From CAMLJR01 sp964631955 (lineage in GTDB: Bacteria; Pseudomonadota; Gammaproteobacteria; Pseudomonadales; CAMLJR01): a stretch of DNA of 64,000 bases. The stretch spans positions 1 to 64,000 of the forward strand of contig CAZWBA010000015.1 of the NCBI GenBank assembly GCA_964631955.1. Reading direction: 5' to 3'. The position numbers were made by a program, and so were the translations under genes. Of this stretch, positions 7,520 to 17,181 are shown piece after piece; the first letter of the stretch is position 1, and the number at the start of each line of letters is the position of its first letter. The notes under the pieces were generated by a model that was not told where the DNA came from, did no database searches, and saw only the letters and a program-made list of their open reading frames with translations.

Positions 7520-9082
7520 TTAGAGTTGGGTGGATTCTTCTTCCTGGGGCGGGCAATGGTAGGTGGCCGTTACATTGCCGTCCTGCATGGATTTTAAATG
7601 TACGTCGAAACCCCATAAGCGATGAAGGTGTTTCAATACTTCATCGGTATTGTCGTCAAGGGGGCGGCGATTATGTTGCGTGTGCTGCAAATACATCGCA
7701 CGGTCGCCGCGCATATCGATATCGACAACCTGGATGTTCGGCTCGCGATTGCCAAGATTGTATTGCCCCGCGAGTTGTTCGCGAACCTTGCGGTAACCTT
7801 CCTCATCGTGAATGGCGGCGATTTCGATTTCGCTGTTGTTGTCGTCATCGAGTACGCAGAACAATTTTAAATCGCGAATAACTTTCGGCGATAAAAATTG
7901 CTGGATGAAGCTTTCGTCTTTGAAATTACGCATTGCAAATTGCAATGTCTCTTTCCATGGCGTCCCCGCGATATCAGGAAACCAATGCCTGTCTTCTTCG
8001 GTGGGATTTTCACAAATGCGGCGAATATCGCTCATCATGCTGAAGCCGAGCGCATAAGGATTGATGCCGCTGTAGTACGGGCTATCGAACGCTGGTTGAA
8101 ACACCACGCTGGTATGCGATTGGAGGAATTCGAGAATGAAACCGTCGGTCACCTTGCCGCGGTCATATAACTCGTTCAGCAATGTGTAATGCCAGAACGT
8201 AGCCCAGCCTTCATTCATGACCTGCGTTTGGCGTTGCGGATAAAAATATTGGGCGATTTTACGCACGATGCGAATGATTTCGCGCTGCCAGGGCTCGAGC
8301 AGCGGTGCGCGCTTTTCGAGAAAGTAGAGCAGGTTCTCCTGTGGCTCTTCGAGGAAGGGTTTGCGTTGCTGATTTTTTTCCTCGCTGCGCCCGACGGGAA
8401 TCGTGCGCCACAAATCATTCACTTGCTGCTGCAGATATTCCTCGCGCTCCACCTGCCGCCGCTGCTCTTCGTCGGCAGAGATGGGGTAGGGGCGCTTATA
8501 GCGATCGACGCCATAATTCATCAGGGCGTGGCAGGAATCAAGAATGCTTTCGACCGCTTCGATGCCATGTTTTTCTTCGCATTTCGCGATGTAATTACGC
8601 GCGAACAGCATGTAATCGATAATTGAATCAGCATCGGTCCAGGTGCGGAATAAATAATTTCCCTTAAAAAATGAATTATGTCCGTAGCACGCATGCGCGA
8701 TGACCAGCGCCTGCATCGTCATGGTATTTTCTTCCATCAGATACGCGATGCACGGATTGGAATTGATAACAATCTCGTAGGCGAGGCCCATCTGGCCGCG
8801 CGAATAGCTGTTTTCAATGCCGAGAAAATGTTTTCCGAACGACCAGTGCCGGTAATACACGGGCATGCCGGATGCAGCATACGCATCCATCATCTGTTCG
8901 GAGCTGATGATTTCGATCTGATTCGGATAGGTGTCGAGTCCGAACTCTGCAGCGAGAAGGCCGATTTCGCGAGCGTATTCCTCGATCAGTTCGAAAGTCC
9001 ACTCGGAGGTCGTCGAAATCGGTTTGCGCTCGCCTGTCTGGTGTGGGCCTGAATTCGGGGTGCTCGATTCGGCAACGCTCAT
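7520..9082 (-). CDS. spoVR: SpoVR family protein (YcgB-like)
   Basis: Member of the SpoVR/YcgB family. The biochemical function is unknown; in enterobacteria and pseudomonads it is co-expressed with PrkA/YeaG and YeaH in stationary phase and nitrogen stress. The ATG at 9082 overlaps the stop of the upstream gene by ATGA and has GAGG before it, giving 520 residues, close to E. coli YcgB. The frame remains open another 39 codons, but those lie in the preceding gene. Conserved segments include ELIEEYAREIGLLAAEFGLD, the histidine-containing HACYGHNSFF, and NEGWATFWHYT. It is the last gene of prkA-yeaH-spoVR. Confidence 0.95.
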   Translation of the reverse strand: MSVAESSTPNSGPHQTGERKPISTTSEWTFELIEEYAREIGLLAAEFGLDTYPNQIEIISSEQMMDAYAASGMPVYYRHWSFGKHFLGIENSYSRGQMGLAYEIVINSNPCIAYLMEENTMTMQALVIAHACYGHNSFFKGNYLFRTWTDADSIIDYMLFARNYIAKCEEKHGIEAVESILDSCHALMNYGVDRYKRPYPISADEEQRRQVEREEYLQQQVNDLWRTIPVGRSEEKNQQRKPFLEEPQENLLYFLEKRAPLLEPWQREIIRIVRKIAQYFYPQRQTQVMNEGWATFWHYTLLNELYDRGKVTDGFILEFLQSHTSVVFQPAFDSPYYSGINPYALGFSMMSDIRRICENPTEEDRHWFPDIAGTPWKETLQFAMRNFKDESFIQQFLSPKVIRDLKLFCVLDDDNNSEIEIAAIHDEEGYRKVREQLAGQYNLGNREPNIQVVDIDMRGDRAMYLQHTQHNRRPLDDNTDEVLKHLHRLWGFDVHLKSMQDGNVTATYHCPPQEEESTQL

Positions 9083-10353
9083 GCAGTGCGCCTCTGAAAC
9101 AATTCGCGGAAAACGGGATAGATGTCGGCGACGTCGATGATTTGCTGCATCGCGAAGGTCTCGGGAAATAATGTCTTCACCTGCTCGTATTCGCCCCACA
9201 GCGCCTGATGCTCGCGAGGGGTGATTTCGACATACGAATAATGTTGAAGGAAGGGCATGATTTCCCTTGTCAGCAGTTCATGGCAGACGCTCGAATCGTC
9301 GTTCCAGTTATCGCCGTCGGAAGCCTGGGCTCCGTAAATATTCCATTCGGATGTCGGGTAGCGTGCGCGCATGATGTCTTTCATCAGATGCAGCGCACTG
9401 GACACAATGGTGCCGCCGGTTTCGCGTGAATAAAAAAATTCTTCCTCGTCGACTTCCTTCGCGCTGGTGTGGTGGCGAATGAAAACGACTTCGGTGTGAT
9501 CGTAATTACGCTTCAAAAATAGATACAGCAAAATGAAGAAGCGTTTCGCCATGTCCTTTGTCGCCTGGTTCATCGAACCGGAAACGTCCATGATGCAGAA
9601 CATCACGGCTTTCGACGAAGGTTGTGGCTCCTTGATATTCAGGTTGTATTTGATATCGAATTCGTCGATGAAAGGCAGCCGCTCGATCTTGCGTTTGAGC
9701 AGTGCAATTTCCTCTTCGATTTCGCCGATACGTTTGTCGTTGCGCAGCACAGGTTCAGCGACCATCAATAACGCCAATTCCTGTTCCAGCTCGCGAATGC
9801 GTTTGCGTTTGGGACCGCCCAGTGCAATTCGGCGCGCATTCGCGGCACGCAATGAGCGCACGATGTTGATCTGATTCGGCGTGCCGACGCTGCTGAATCC
9901 GCCGCGCCTGTATTTGAAGATTTCAGTGCCGGCGAGCTGACGTTTAACGAGATTCGGCAGCGCGAGATCTTCGAACATGAACTCGAGAAACTCTTCCTGC
10001 GTGATCTGGAATGCGAATTCGTCGACGCCTTCGCCGCTATTGCTGGCTTTTCCGTTGCCGCTGCCACCGCCGCCACCTTGCGGCCGCGGAACCTTGTCGC
10101 CAGCCACAAATTCCTTGTTGCCGGGATGCACCACGCTGCGCCTGCCACCGGAGCCATGTCCCAATACGGGCTCGCCGACGTCGCGACTCGGAATCGTGAT
10201 TTTTTCGCCTTGTTCGATATCGGTAATCGAGCGCTTGCCCACCGCATCGGAAACAGCTTTCTGGATATGCTTTTTATAGCGACGCAGGAAACGCTGGCGA
10301 TTGACGGCACTCTTGTTCTTGCCGTTCAGTCGTCGATCGATCAGATGGCTCAC
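9079..10353 (-). CDS. yeaH: DUF444 family protein YeaH
   Basis: Member of UPF0229/DUF444, always paired with PrkA. The 424-residue protein starts MSHLIDRRLNGKNKSAVNRQ, a conserved N-terminus. A Gly-rich low-complexity stretch (GGGGGSGNGKAS) lies near residue 95. The C-terminal half resembles a von Willebrand A fold, with the MIDAS-like FCIMDVSGSMNQATKDMAKR. It sits 81 bp after prkA and overlaps spoVR by 4 bp, so it is translationally coupled to spoVR. The role in stress signalling is known only in general terms. Confidence 0.94.
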   Translation of the reverse strand: MSHLIDRRLNGKNKSAVNRQRFLRRYKKHIQKAVSDAVGKRSITDIEQGEKITIPSRDVGEPVLGHGSGGRRSVVHPGNKEFVAGDKVPRPQGGGGGSGNGKASNSGEGVDEFAFQITQEEFLEFMFEDLALPNLVKRQLAGTEIFKYRRGGFSSVGTPNQINIVRSLRAANARRIALGGPKRKRIRELEQELALLMVAEPVLRNDKRIGEIEEEIALLKRKIERLPFIDEFDIKYNLNIKEPQPSSKAVMFCIMDVSGSMNQATKDMAKRFFILLYLFLKRNYDHTEVVFIRHHTSAKEVDEEEFFYSRETGGTIVSSALHLMKDIMRARYPTSEWNIYGAQASDGDNWNDDSSVCHELLTREIMPFLQHYSYVEITPREHQALWGEYEQVKTLFPETFAMQQIIDVADIYPVFRELFQRRTA

Positions 10354-10434
10354 GCTGTGCTTCCTCCACCCTTAAGGCGCATGCCCGACAGTGCTCGCTG
10401 AAGCGATTGCGTAGCGGTCGCGATGCGCGCACCG

Positions 10435-12357
10435 CTATTGCGATTTGCGGACACGCAGATACCACTCGGATAACAGCCGTACCTGTTTCTCGGTATAACC
10501 GCGTTCGACCATGCGCTTGACGAAGTCGTTGTGCTTTTTCTGATCCTCGGTTGAGGCTTTGGCATTGAAGGAAATTACCGGCAGCAAATCCTCGGTGTTC
10601 GCGAACATTTTCTTCTCGATCACGGCGCGCAATTTTTCGTAGCTGCGCCAATCGGGATTTTTACCATTATTGTTCGCGCGCGCACGCAGTACGAAGTTGA
10701 CGATTTCGTGGCGGAAATCTTTCGGATTACTGATGCCCGCCGGCTTCTCGATTTTTTCGAGATCTTCGTTGAGTGCTGCGCGATTGAGAATTTCTCCGGT
10801 TTCGGGATCGCGATATTCCTGATCCTGAATCCAGAAATCCGCATACGTCACGTAGCGGTCGAAAATATTCTGGCCGTACTCGGAGTACGATTCGAGATAT
10901 GCCGTCTGAATTTCCTTGCCGATGAATTCGACGTAGTGCGGCGCCAGATATTCCTTGATGAATCGCAGATAGCGTTCCGCGGTCTCCTGCGGATATTGCT
11001 CCTGATCGATCTGCTGTTCGACTACGTACAGCAAGTGCACCGGGTTCGCCGCGATTTCGGTCGGATCGAAGTTGAAAACTTTCGATAGAATCTTGAATGC
11101 AAAACGCGTCGACAGACCTTCCATGCCCTCGTTCACGCCGGCGGCATCGTGATATTCCTGAATGCTCTTCGCTTTCGGGTCGGTATCTTTCAGATTTTCG
11201 CCATCGTAAACGCGCATTTTGGAATACACGTTCGAATTTTCCGGCTCTTTCAAACGCGACAGCACGATAAATTGCGCGAGCATTTTCAGTGTGTCGGGCG
11301 CGCAGGGTGCCTTCGCGAGCGAGCTGTTGACGAGCAGCTTGTCGTAAATCTTGATTTCTTCGGTCACGCGCAGGCAGTACGGTACTTTCACGATGTAGAC
11401 GCGATCGAGAAACGCCTCGTTGTTTTTGTTGTTGCGGAACGATTGCCATTCGGATTCGTTCGAGTGCGCGAGAATCACGCCTTCGAATGGAATCGCGCCC
11501 ATGCCTTCGGTGCCGTTGTAATTGCCTTCCTGCGTTGCTGTTAGCAAAGGGTGCAGCACTTTGATCGGCGCCTTGAACATCTCGACGAATTCCATCACGC
11601 CCTGATTCGCGCGGCACAATCCGCCCGAAAACGCGTACGCGTCGGGATCGTTCTGCGGAAATTCCTCGAGTTTGCGAATATCGACTTTACCCACCAGCGA
11701 CGAAATGTCCTGGTTGTTCTCATCGCCCGGCTCGGTTTTGCTGACGGCGATCTGATCGAGCCGTGACGGGTACAGTTTGACGACGCGAAACTGGGAGATG
11801 TCGCCCTTGAATTCGTGCAGGCGCTTGACGGCCCAGGGCGACATGATGGTTTTGATGTAGCGGCGCGGAATCCCGTAATCCTCTTCGAGGATATGACCGT
11901 CTTCGTCGGGCTCGAAAAGACCGAGCGGCGATTCGAAAACAGGCGAGCCTTTCAGGCAGTAAATCGGCTGGTGCTCGATCAGCAGCTTCAGACGTTCAGC
12001 GAGTGATGATTTACCACCACCGACGGGGCCGAGCAGATACAGGATTTGTTTCTTCTCTTCGAGACCTTGAGCGGCATGACGGAAATACGAAACGATCTGT
12101 TCGATCGCTTCTTCCATGCCGTAAAACTCATCGAATGCCTTGTAACGGCGGATAATTTTGTTCTGGAAAATCCGGCTCAGACGCGAATCGCGGGAGGTAT
12201 CCACCATTTCCGGTTCGCCGATGGCTATGAGCAGGCGTTCAGCTGCATTCGCGTAGACCGAACGATCCTTTTTGCAGAGTTCAAGATATTCCTGCAGCGA
12301 ATATTCTTCTTCCTGCGTGGCTTCGTAACGGTTGCGAAAATGATTGAATATGCTCAT
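10435..12357 (-). CDS. prkA: PrkA family serine protein kinase / AAA protein (YeaG)
   Basis: A 640-residue PrkA/YeaG protein. The N-terminal AAA region carries a Walker A motif LGPVGGGKSSLAERLK near residue 110. The C-terminal kinase-like domain follows. It starts MSIFNHFRNRYEATQEEEYS, matching the family N-terminus, and its length is normal (about 640). E. coli YeaG is a stress kinase induced in stationary phase and by nitrogen starvation. Here it leads the operon prkA-yeaH-spoVR, separated by 329 bp from apaH upstream, so its own promoter should lie in that spacer. Confidence 0.95.
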   Translation of the reverse strand: MSIFNHFRNRYEATQEEEYSLQEYLELCKKDRSVYANAAERLLIAIGEPEMVDTSRDSRLSRIFQNKIIRRYKAFDEFYGMEEAIEQIVSYFRHAAQGLEEKKQILYLLGPVGGGKSSLAERLKLLIEHQPIYCLKGSPVFESPLGLFEPDEDGHILEEDYGIPRRYIKTIMSPWAVKRLHEFKGDISQFRVVKLYPSRLDQIAVSKTEPGDENNQDISSLVGKVDIRKLEEFPQNDPDAYAFSGGLCRANQGVMEFVEMFKAPIKVLHPLLTATQEGNYNGTEGMGAIPFEGVILAHSNESEWQSFRNNKNNEAFLDRVYIVKVPYCLRVTEEIKIYDKLLVNSSLAKAPCAPDTLKMLAQFIVLSRLKEPENSNVYSKMRVYDGENLKDTDPKAKSIQEYHDAAGVNEGMEGLSTRFAFKILSKVFNFDPTEIAANPVHLLYVVEQQIDQEQYPQETAERYLRFIKEYLAPHYVEFIGKEIQTAYLESYSEYGQNIFDRYVTYADFWIQDQEYRDPETGEILNRAALNEDLEKIEKPAGISNPKDFRHEIVNFVLRARANNNGKNPDWRSYEKLRAVIEKKMFANTEDLLPVISFNAKASTEDQKKHNDFVKRMVERGYTEKQVRLLSEWYLRVRKSQ

Positions 12358-12686
12358 TACGGATCCTCTCGCGTCAGCTTTTCAGCAGTTTTCCAGATAC
12401 CGGACTGGCTCGGTGAATTAAGAATAGGCTGCAATACAGTTAAGGGCCATATCGCTAGCAGGTTGGACAGCAAAAAAAGAATTAATTTTTCACTATCGAA
12501 AAATGCAGTCGACGGATTGCGTTAATCCATGCCATGCGATGCATTATTCATGCGAGAAACGTAAAACGTGGCAAATTAATTTATCGACCGACGCATGAGA
12601 TGTAAGTACGGCTGTACACACGGATGTTACGCCCATGAAGGATGGGCTGATCGATGGAATATGCGGTGATATCCGGAGCGTGGCTG
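12358..12686. other. 329-bp spacer between apaH and prkA
   Basis: No gene is seen. The spacer should contain the prkA promoter (minus strand), but no sequence matches a sigma-70 or sigma-54 consensus convincingly. A short hairpin (GCCCAT at 12631-12636, ATGGGC at 12642-12647) without a T-run lies about 40 bp beyond the apaH stop and might mark the end of that operon. The part nearest prkA (12475-12575) is A/T-rich compared with surrounding genes. In P. aeruginosa glpE occupies this position. Confidence 0.6.
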
Positions 12687-13487
12687 CTAGCACTCGCAAC
12701 TCAGGAGTGCTTGCTCGTCGAGATTGAACAAGGTCAGACGGTTTCCCCAGACGCAGCCCGTATCGAGGGCGATGACGTCGTCGCGATTGGTTTTTCCCAG
12801 CAATGTGGCCCAGTGACCGACGATCAGAGTGGAGCCTGCGCTCTTGCGCCCGGGCACATCGAACCAGGGCATGAACCCGGGCGGAGCGGTTCCCGGTCCT
12901 TCCTTGCTTTTCAGGTCCAGTTCACCGGCGGCGGTGCAGAAGCGCAGACGAGTAAAAAAGTTGGTGATGGTCCGCCAGCGCTCGATCCCCTTTAAATCGT
13001 CCGACCAGCGATTCGGTGTGTCACCGTACATTCCCTGCAAGAAGTCGAGTAGCCGTTTGCCTGTTATGACCTGCGATAGCTCGTCCGACAGCTTCCCGGC
13101 CTGCGAAATGCTCCACTGTGGTGCCAGCCCCGCATGAACCATCGTGTAGGCGCCATCGCGGTGCAGCAGGGGCTGCCGGCGCAGCCACGCCAGCAATTCC
13201 GCGCAGTCTGGCGCCTCGAGAATGGGTTGCAGGGTGTCGCCGCGCTTCAGCCCGCGGATGCCGTTGGCGACAGCCAGCAGATGAAGATCGTGATTGCCGA
13301 GAACGACGCGCGCGCTGTCGCCGAGCTGGTAAAAAAAACGCAGACATTCCAGTGATTGCGGACCGCGATTGACGAGATCGCCGGTGGCCCAAAGCTGATC
13401 GTGCGATGGATCGAAGCTGACGCGCTCCAGCAGCCGCTGCAACGGCGCGAAGCAGCCCTGCACATCGCCGACGGCATAACGCGTCAT
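12687..13487 (-). CDS. apaH: Symmetrical bis(5'-nucleosyl)-tetraphosphatase ApaH
   Basis: Hydrolyses Ap4A to two ADP and also removes Np4-type caps from RNA in enterobacteria. The 266-residue protein carries the metallophosphatase signature in order: GDVQGC at residues 7-12, GDLVNRGPQS near 37, GNHDLHLLAV near 65, and a histidine in MVHAGLAP near 120. It lies 7 bp after apaG and ends the lptD-surA-pdxA-rsmA-apaG-apaH cluster, the same order as in E. coli. Confidence 0.97.
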   Translation of the reverse strand: MTRYAVGDVQGCFAPLQRLLERVSFDPSHDQLWATGDLVNRGPQSLECLRFFYQLGDSARVVLGNHDLHLLAVANGIRGLKRGDTLQPILEAPDCAELLAWLRRQPLLHRDGAYTMVHAGLAPQWSISQAGKLSDELSQVITGKRLLDFLQGMYGDTPNRWSDDLKGIERWRTITNFFTRLRFCTAAGELDLKSKEGPGTAPPGFMPWFDVPGRKSAGSTLIVGHWATLLGKTNRDDVIALDTGCVWGNRLTLFNLDEQALLSCEC

Positions 13488-13494
13488 GGCTGGT

Positions 13495-13872
13495 TCAGTG
13501 CAGCGCGCCCGGCTGGGCGAGCGAGAATACGGGAATCGGTGCGTCGAAGCGCTGGCCGTTGCTGCTGATCATCTGATAACTGCCTTCCATGGTGCCGACC
13601 GGCGTTTCCAGCATGGAGCCGCTGGTGTACGTGTAGCTGTCGCCCGGTTCGATGAGCGGCTGTTCGCCGACGACGCCTTCGCCGCGCACTTCCTGCACGC
13701 GGTTATTGGCATCGGTGATACGCCAGTGGCGCGACAGCAAACGTACCGCATCGCCGCCGCGATTATGGATGGTAATGGTGTAGGCAAAGACGAAGCGATT
13801 TTCCGGCGGAGCGGATTGTTCAGGCAGGTAGCGCGTGACGACATCAATTTTTATGGCGCTGCTGTCCGGCAT
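13495..13872 (-). CDS. apaG: ApaG/DUF525 domain protein
   Basis: A 125-residue ApaG protein with an immunoglobulin-like fold; family members bind divalent metals and nucleotides, and function is not firmly known. Typical segments are YTITIHNRGGDAVRLLSRHW and the Gly-rich GEGVVGEQPLIEPGDSYTYT, followed by MEGSYQM. It lies 11 bp after rsmA and 7 bp before apaH. Confidence 0.96.
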   Translation of the reverse strand: MPDSSAIKIDVVTRYLPEQSAPPENRFVFAYTITIHNRGGDAVRLLSRHWRITDANNRVQEVRGEGVVGEQPLIEPGDSYTYTSGSMLETPVGTMEGSYQMISSNGQRFDAPIPVFSLAQPGALH

Positions 13873-13883
13873 GAATGAGAGGC

Positions 13884-14720
13884 CTATTTAGCTGTGTTGT
13901 CAGCTGGGTTGATGAGTGTCGACGATTTTGCGTTGAGCGTATCCGCCAGCGCGACATACTGCGGTAGCGACAAGGTTTCCGGGCGCGCGCCCGGATCGAT
14001 ATCGCACGCAATGATGTCTTCAGCATTCAGCAGGGTTTGCAGTGCATTACGCAGGGTTTTGCGCCGCTGATTAAACGCTGCACGTACAACCTGCTGCAGA
14101 TTTTCCACCGATCTGGCGGGATGCGGCAGTGTCGCGTAGGGCGCCAATCTTACCACGGCCGATTGCACCTTGGGCTGCGGTGAAAATGCGCCGGGCGGCA
14201 CGTCGATCAGCGGTTCGATACGGCAAAAATATTGCGTCATGATGCCGAGCCGCCCGTATTCTTTGTTATTCGGTGCTGCCGCCAGACGTTCGACCACCTC
14301 TTTCTGCAACATGAAATGCATATCGACGATGTGTGCATTTTGCGCGAGCAGATGAAAAATCAGTGGTGTGGAAATGTTGTAGGGCAGATTGCCGACCACG
14401 CGCAATTTTGTCGTCGATGGCAATCCTGCGGATGCGATCAATGCCTGGATATCGAGCTTTAACGCATCGCCTTGCCGCAGATGAAAATTGGGACGGTCAC
14501 TGAATCTGCGCGTGAGAATTTCGACGAGATCACGATCGAGTTCGAGCGCGTGTAACGCGCAGCCGCTCTGGAGCAATTCTTCGGTAATTGCGCCTTGCCC
14601 CGGGCCAATTTCCAGCAGCGTGTCGTTCGGCTGCGGGCGAATAGCGCGCACGATGCGGTGAATGATGGTCTGATCGTGCAGGAAATTCTGGCCGAAACGT
14701 TTGCGCGCGCGATGTTCCAT
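13884..14720 (-). CDS. rsmA: 16S rRNA dimethyladenosine transferase RsmA (KsgA)
   Basis: Dimethylates A1518 and A1519 of 16S rRNA during 30S assembly. The 278-residue protein starts MEHRARKRFGQNFLHD. The SAM-binding motif LEIGPGQGAITEELL lies near residue 37, and the catalytic NLPYN motif is in VVGNLPYNISTPLIF near 112. It sits between pdxA (15 bp gap) and apaG (11 bp gap) in the conserved cluster. Confidence 0.98.
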   Translation of the reverse strand: MEHRARKRFGQNFLHDQTIIHRIVRAIRPQPNDTLLEIGPGQGAITEELLQSGCALHALELDRDLVEILTRRFSDRPNFHLRQGDALKLDIQALIASAGLPSTTKLRVVGNLPYNISTPLIFHLLAQNAHIVDMHFMLQKEVVERLAAAPNNKEYGRLGIMTQYFCRIEPLIDVPPGAFSPQPKVQSAVVRLAPYATLPHPARSVENLQQVVRAAFNQRRKTLRNALQTLLNAEDIIACDIDPGARPETLSLPQYVALADTLNAKSSTLINPADNTAK

Positions 14721-14735
14721 GACAGCGATTTCTCT

Positions 14736-15791
14736 TTAGTTACGTTGCGTGCGGGTGACATTGCGAGCGCTTTTTCGCACCAGCTCGCAGGCCAGCGCGA
14801 ATGCGGTGTGCAAGCTGCCGCCGTCGGCTTTGCCGGTGCCGGCTAATTCCAAAGCGGTGCCGTGATCGACCGAAGTGCGAATGATCGGCAGCCCCAGTGT
14901 GATGTTGACTGCGCGTCCGAAGCCCTGATATTTGAGCACCGGCAAACCCTGATCGTGATACATCGCGAGCACGGCGTCGGTGTTTTGCAGGATTTTCGGT
15001 GTGAACGCGGTGTCGGCGGGCAGGGGGCCGATCAAATTCATGCCTTCACCGCGCAGCTGTTGCAGCGTCGGTCCGATCACTTCGATTTCTTCGCGCCCGA
15101 GATGGCCGCCTTCGCCGGCATGCGGGTTCAGGCCGAGCACTGCGATACGCGGTTGCGCGAGGCCGAATTTTTCGCGCAGATCGCGGTGCAGAATGCGCAA
15201 TACGGTGGTGAGGTTTTCATGCGTGATATGACGCGGCACTTCGGCAAGCGGCAGATGCGTCGTCGCGAGTGCCACGCGCAATTGTTCGGTCGCCAGCATC
15301 ATCACCACATTTTTCGTCTGCGTGCGTTCGGCGAAAAATTCGGTGTGGCCACTGAAGGCGACGCCCGCATCGTTGATGATGCCCTTGTGCACGGGGGCGG
15401 TGACGATGGCGTCGAAATCACCATTCGTACAGCCGTCGGCGGCGATTTCGAGCGTGCGCAGGACGTAATGCGCATTGCTCTTGTCGAGAACGCCCGCGCG
15501 CGCCGGCGCGGCGAGTGCGACGGGAGCAACCAGCAATTCGCCGGGTTCGTTTGGTTGCGAAGCGGAATCGTCATTCCATGCGCGAAGGCGCAACGACAGG
15601 CCGAGTTGCTGCGCGCGCTGCTGCAGTAAATCCGGATCGGCAATCGCAATCAAGCGGGCGTCGTGTCGCTGCTGCGCGAGGGCGATAACCAGATCGGGGC
15701 CGATGCCTGCGGGTTCGCCGGGAGTGAGCGCGATGCGTGGAATGACCATCGCGCTGTCGGCTGTCGCTCGAACGGTATCGGAATTCTGCAT
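14736..15791 (-). CDS. pdxA: 4-hydroxythreonine-4-phosphate dehydrogenase PdxA
   Basis: Oxidises 4-phosphohydroxy-L-threonine in the DXP-dependent pyridoxal phosphate pathway. The ATG at 15791 gives 351 residues (a GTG directly before it is also open). The family opening RIALTPGEPAGIGPDLVIAL begins near residue 19. Metal-binding histidines are visible in GHTEFF, ATTHLPL and MYHDQGLPVLKYQGFG. It follows surA after 31 bp and precedes rsmA by 15 bp. The bases just before the start contain a repeated TCACGCTTTC. Confidence 0.97.
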   Translation of the reverse strand: MQNSDTVRATADSAMVIPRIALTPGEPAGIGPDLVIALAQQRHDARLIAIADPDLLQQRAQQLGLSLRLRAWNDDSASQPNEPGELLVAPVALAAPARAGVLDKSNAHYVLRTLEIAADGCTNGDFDAIVTAPVHKGIINDAGVAFSGHTEFFAERTQTKNVVMMLATEQLRVALATTHLPLAEVPRHITHENLTTVLRILHRDLREKFGLAQPRIAVLGLNPHAGEGGHLGREEIEVIGPTLQQLRGEGMNLIGPLPADTAFTPKILQNTDAVLAMYHDQGLPVLKYQGFGRAVNITLGLPIIRTSVDHGTALELAGTGKADGGSLHTAFALACELVRKSARNVTRTQRN

Positions 15792-15822
15792 CACGCTTTC
15801 AATACGTCACGCTTTCGAGACA

Positions 15823-17181
15823 TCAGACTTTCTTGATGTCGACGAAAGCGCCGTCGCGAATCTTGCGCAGCCAGTTGTCGAGTTCTTCCTGATATTTTTT
15901 CTCGTGCAGATAATTGCGCGCGACATTGCGGCGGATGTCTTCGGTGACATCCTGCTTGCGGCGATCTTCGACCATCACGATATGCCAGCCGTAACGCGTT
16001 TGAAACGGTTCGCTGATCTGACCGGCTCTGGTGGTGTCCATCGCGTGCTGAAAGGCGGCGACGAGTTGCCCCGGATTGGTCCAGCCGAGTTCTCCGCCTT
16101 CCATCGCCGAACCGATGTCCTCGGAATGCTGGCGGGCGAGTGCGGCAAAATCGCCGCCCGCGAGCAGGCGCTGACGCAGCTCCGCCGCGAACTGTCGGCA
16201 TTGTTCGTTGCTGCGTATCGCCGAGGGTTTGAGCAGGATATGGCGTGCTTTCGTCTGCTCGATGACTTCACCCTTGCCGCGCACTTCCGCGAGTTTGATG
16301 ATGTGATAACCGCTGGGGCTGCGCACGGGATCGGCGATTTCGCCGGATTTCAGATTGGTGGTGGCCTCGGCGACCAGGCTCGGGAGTTCCTCGCTATTGT
16401 GCCAGCCGAGATCACTGCTCTGGACTTTGACGGGCCCCTGCGCCGATGCGATTCGACTGAAATCTTCGCCCGCACGCAACTGCGCGGTTAGCTGCTCGGC
16501 AAAGCGTTGCACCGCGGCCGCGTTGTCGCCTTCGCCAACCGGCAGCAAGGCGTGCTGTACGTGATATTGCGGGGCGGTGGCCTGGCGACCTTCGGCGGAA
16601 TTCAAAAAGTTTTCGACTTCCTGATCGGTGATCTGCACGCGTTCGCTCACGCTGCCCTGCTGCACGCGACGTATCAGCATTTCGCGACGCAGCTGTTCGC
16701 GCAATTCGTTGTACGGCACGCCTTCCTTCGAAAGCGACTGCGAAAACTGTTCGAGCGTCATATTGTTCTGGCGCGCGATCTGTTCGAGCTGATCGTTCAG
16801 TTCGCTGTCGGGAATACGCACGCCTGCACGTTTTGCGATCTGCAATTGCAGGCTGTCGAGCACGAGCTGATCGAACACCTGCCGGCGCAGGATATCGGCG
16901 GGCGGCGCTTCGCGTTTGGCGCGTTTGATGTTGGCGGTGGCGCGGGTGACGGCATTTTGCAGTTCGCTGGCCAGAATCACATCGTCGTCGACGATGGCGA
17001 TGACGCGATCGAGCATTTGCGCCTGCGCGGAATCGTCAGCGGCATCGGTCGCCTGCGCCAGCGCGGGCGCAGCGACATGCAGCGCCAGCGCCAGCGCCAG
17101 TGTACCGAACAGCTTCGTCCAGTGTTTGTAATCAGCCCAGTGCTTGAAATAAGCCCGGTGTTTGAAATCAATAGCGGTCAC
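15823..17181 (-). CDS. surA: Periplasmic chaperone and peptidyl-prolyl isomerase SurA
   Basis: Delivers unfolded outer-membrane proteins, including LptD, to the BAM complex. The 452-residue protein has a signal peptide (hydrophobic LFGTLALALALHVAAPALA, cleavage after ALA-QA near residue 43), an N-terminal SurA domain (residues about 55-180), two parvulin domains (about 185-290 and 300-400) and a C-terminal helix. The n-region before the signal core is unusually long and contains three copies of a six-residue unit ending in KH(W/R), encoded by an 18-bp tandem repeat. The start codon overlaps the end of lptD by 14 bp. No later ATG would keep the signal peptide. Confidence 0.96.
   Translation of the reverse strand: MTAIDFKHRAYFKHWADYKHWTKLFGTLALALALHVAAPALAQATDAADDSAQAQMLDRVIAIVDDDVILASELQNAVTRATANIKRAKREAPPADILRRQVFDQLVLDSLQLQIAKRAGVRIPDSELNDQLEQIARQNNMTLEQFSQSLSKEGVPYNELREQLRREMLIRRVQQGSVSERVQITDQEVENFLNSAEGRQATAPQYHVQHALLPVGEGDNAAAVQRFAEQLTAQLRAGEDFSRIASAQGPVKVQSSDLGWHNSEELPSLVAEATTNLKSGEIADPVRSPSGYHIIKLAEVRGKGEVIEQTKARHILLKPSAIRSNEQCRQFAAELRQRLLAGGDFAALARQHSEDIGSAMEGGELGWTNPGQLVAAFQHAMDTTRAGQISEPFQTRYGWHIVMVEDRRKQDVTEDIRRNVARNYLHEKKYQEELDNWLRKIRDGAFVDIKKV
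17119..17172 (-). repeat. 18-bp tandem repeat inside the surA signal-peptide region
   Basis: Three 18-bp units (17119-17136, 17137-17154, 17155-17172) encode IDFKHR, AYFKHW and ADYKHW. They lengthen the positively charged n-region of the SurA signal peptide. Confidence 0.85.

Noticed and set aside
12515..12545. Possible sigma-54 promoter before prkA (TGGCATGG...CGCAA on the minus strand)
   Set aside because: The GG-to-GC spacing is one base too long and the -12 box is poor.
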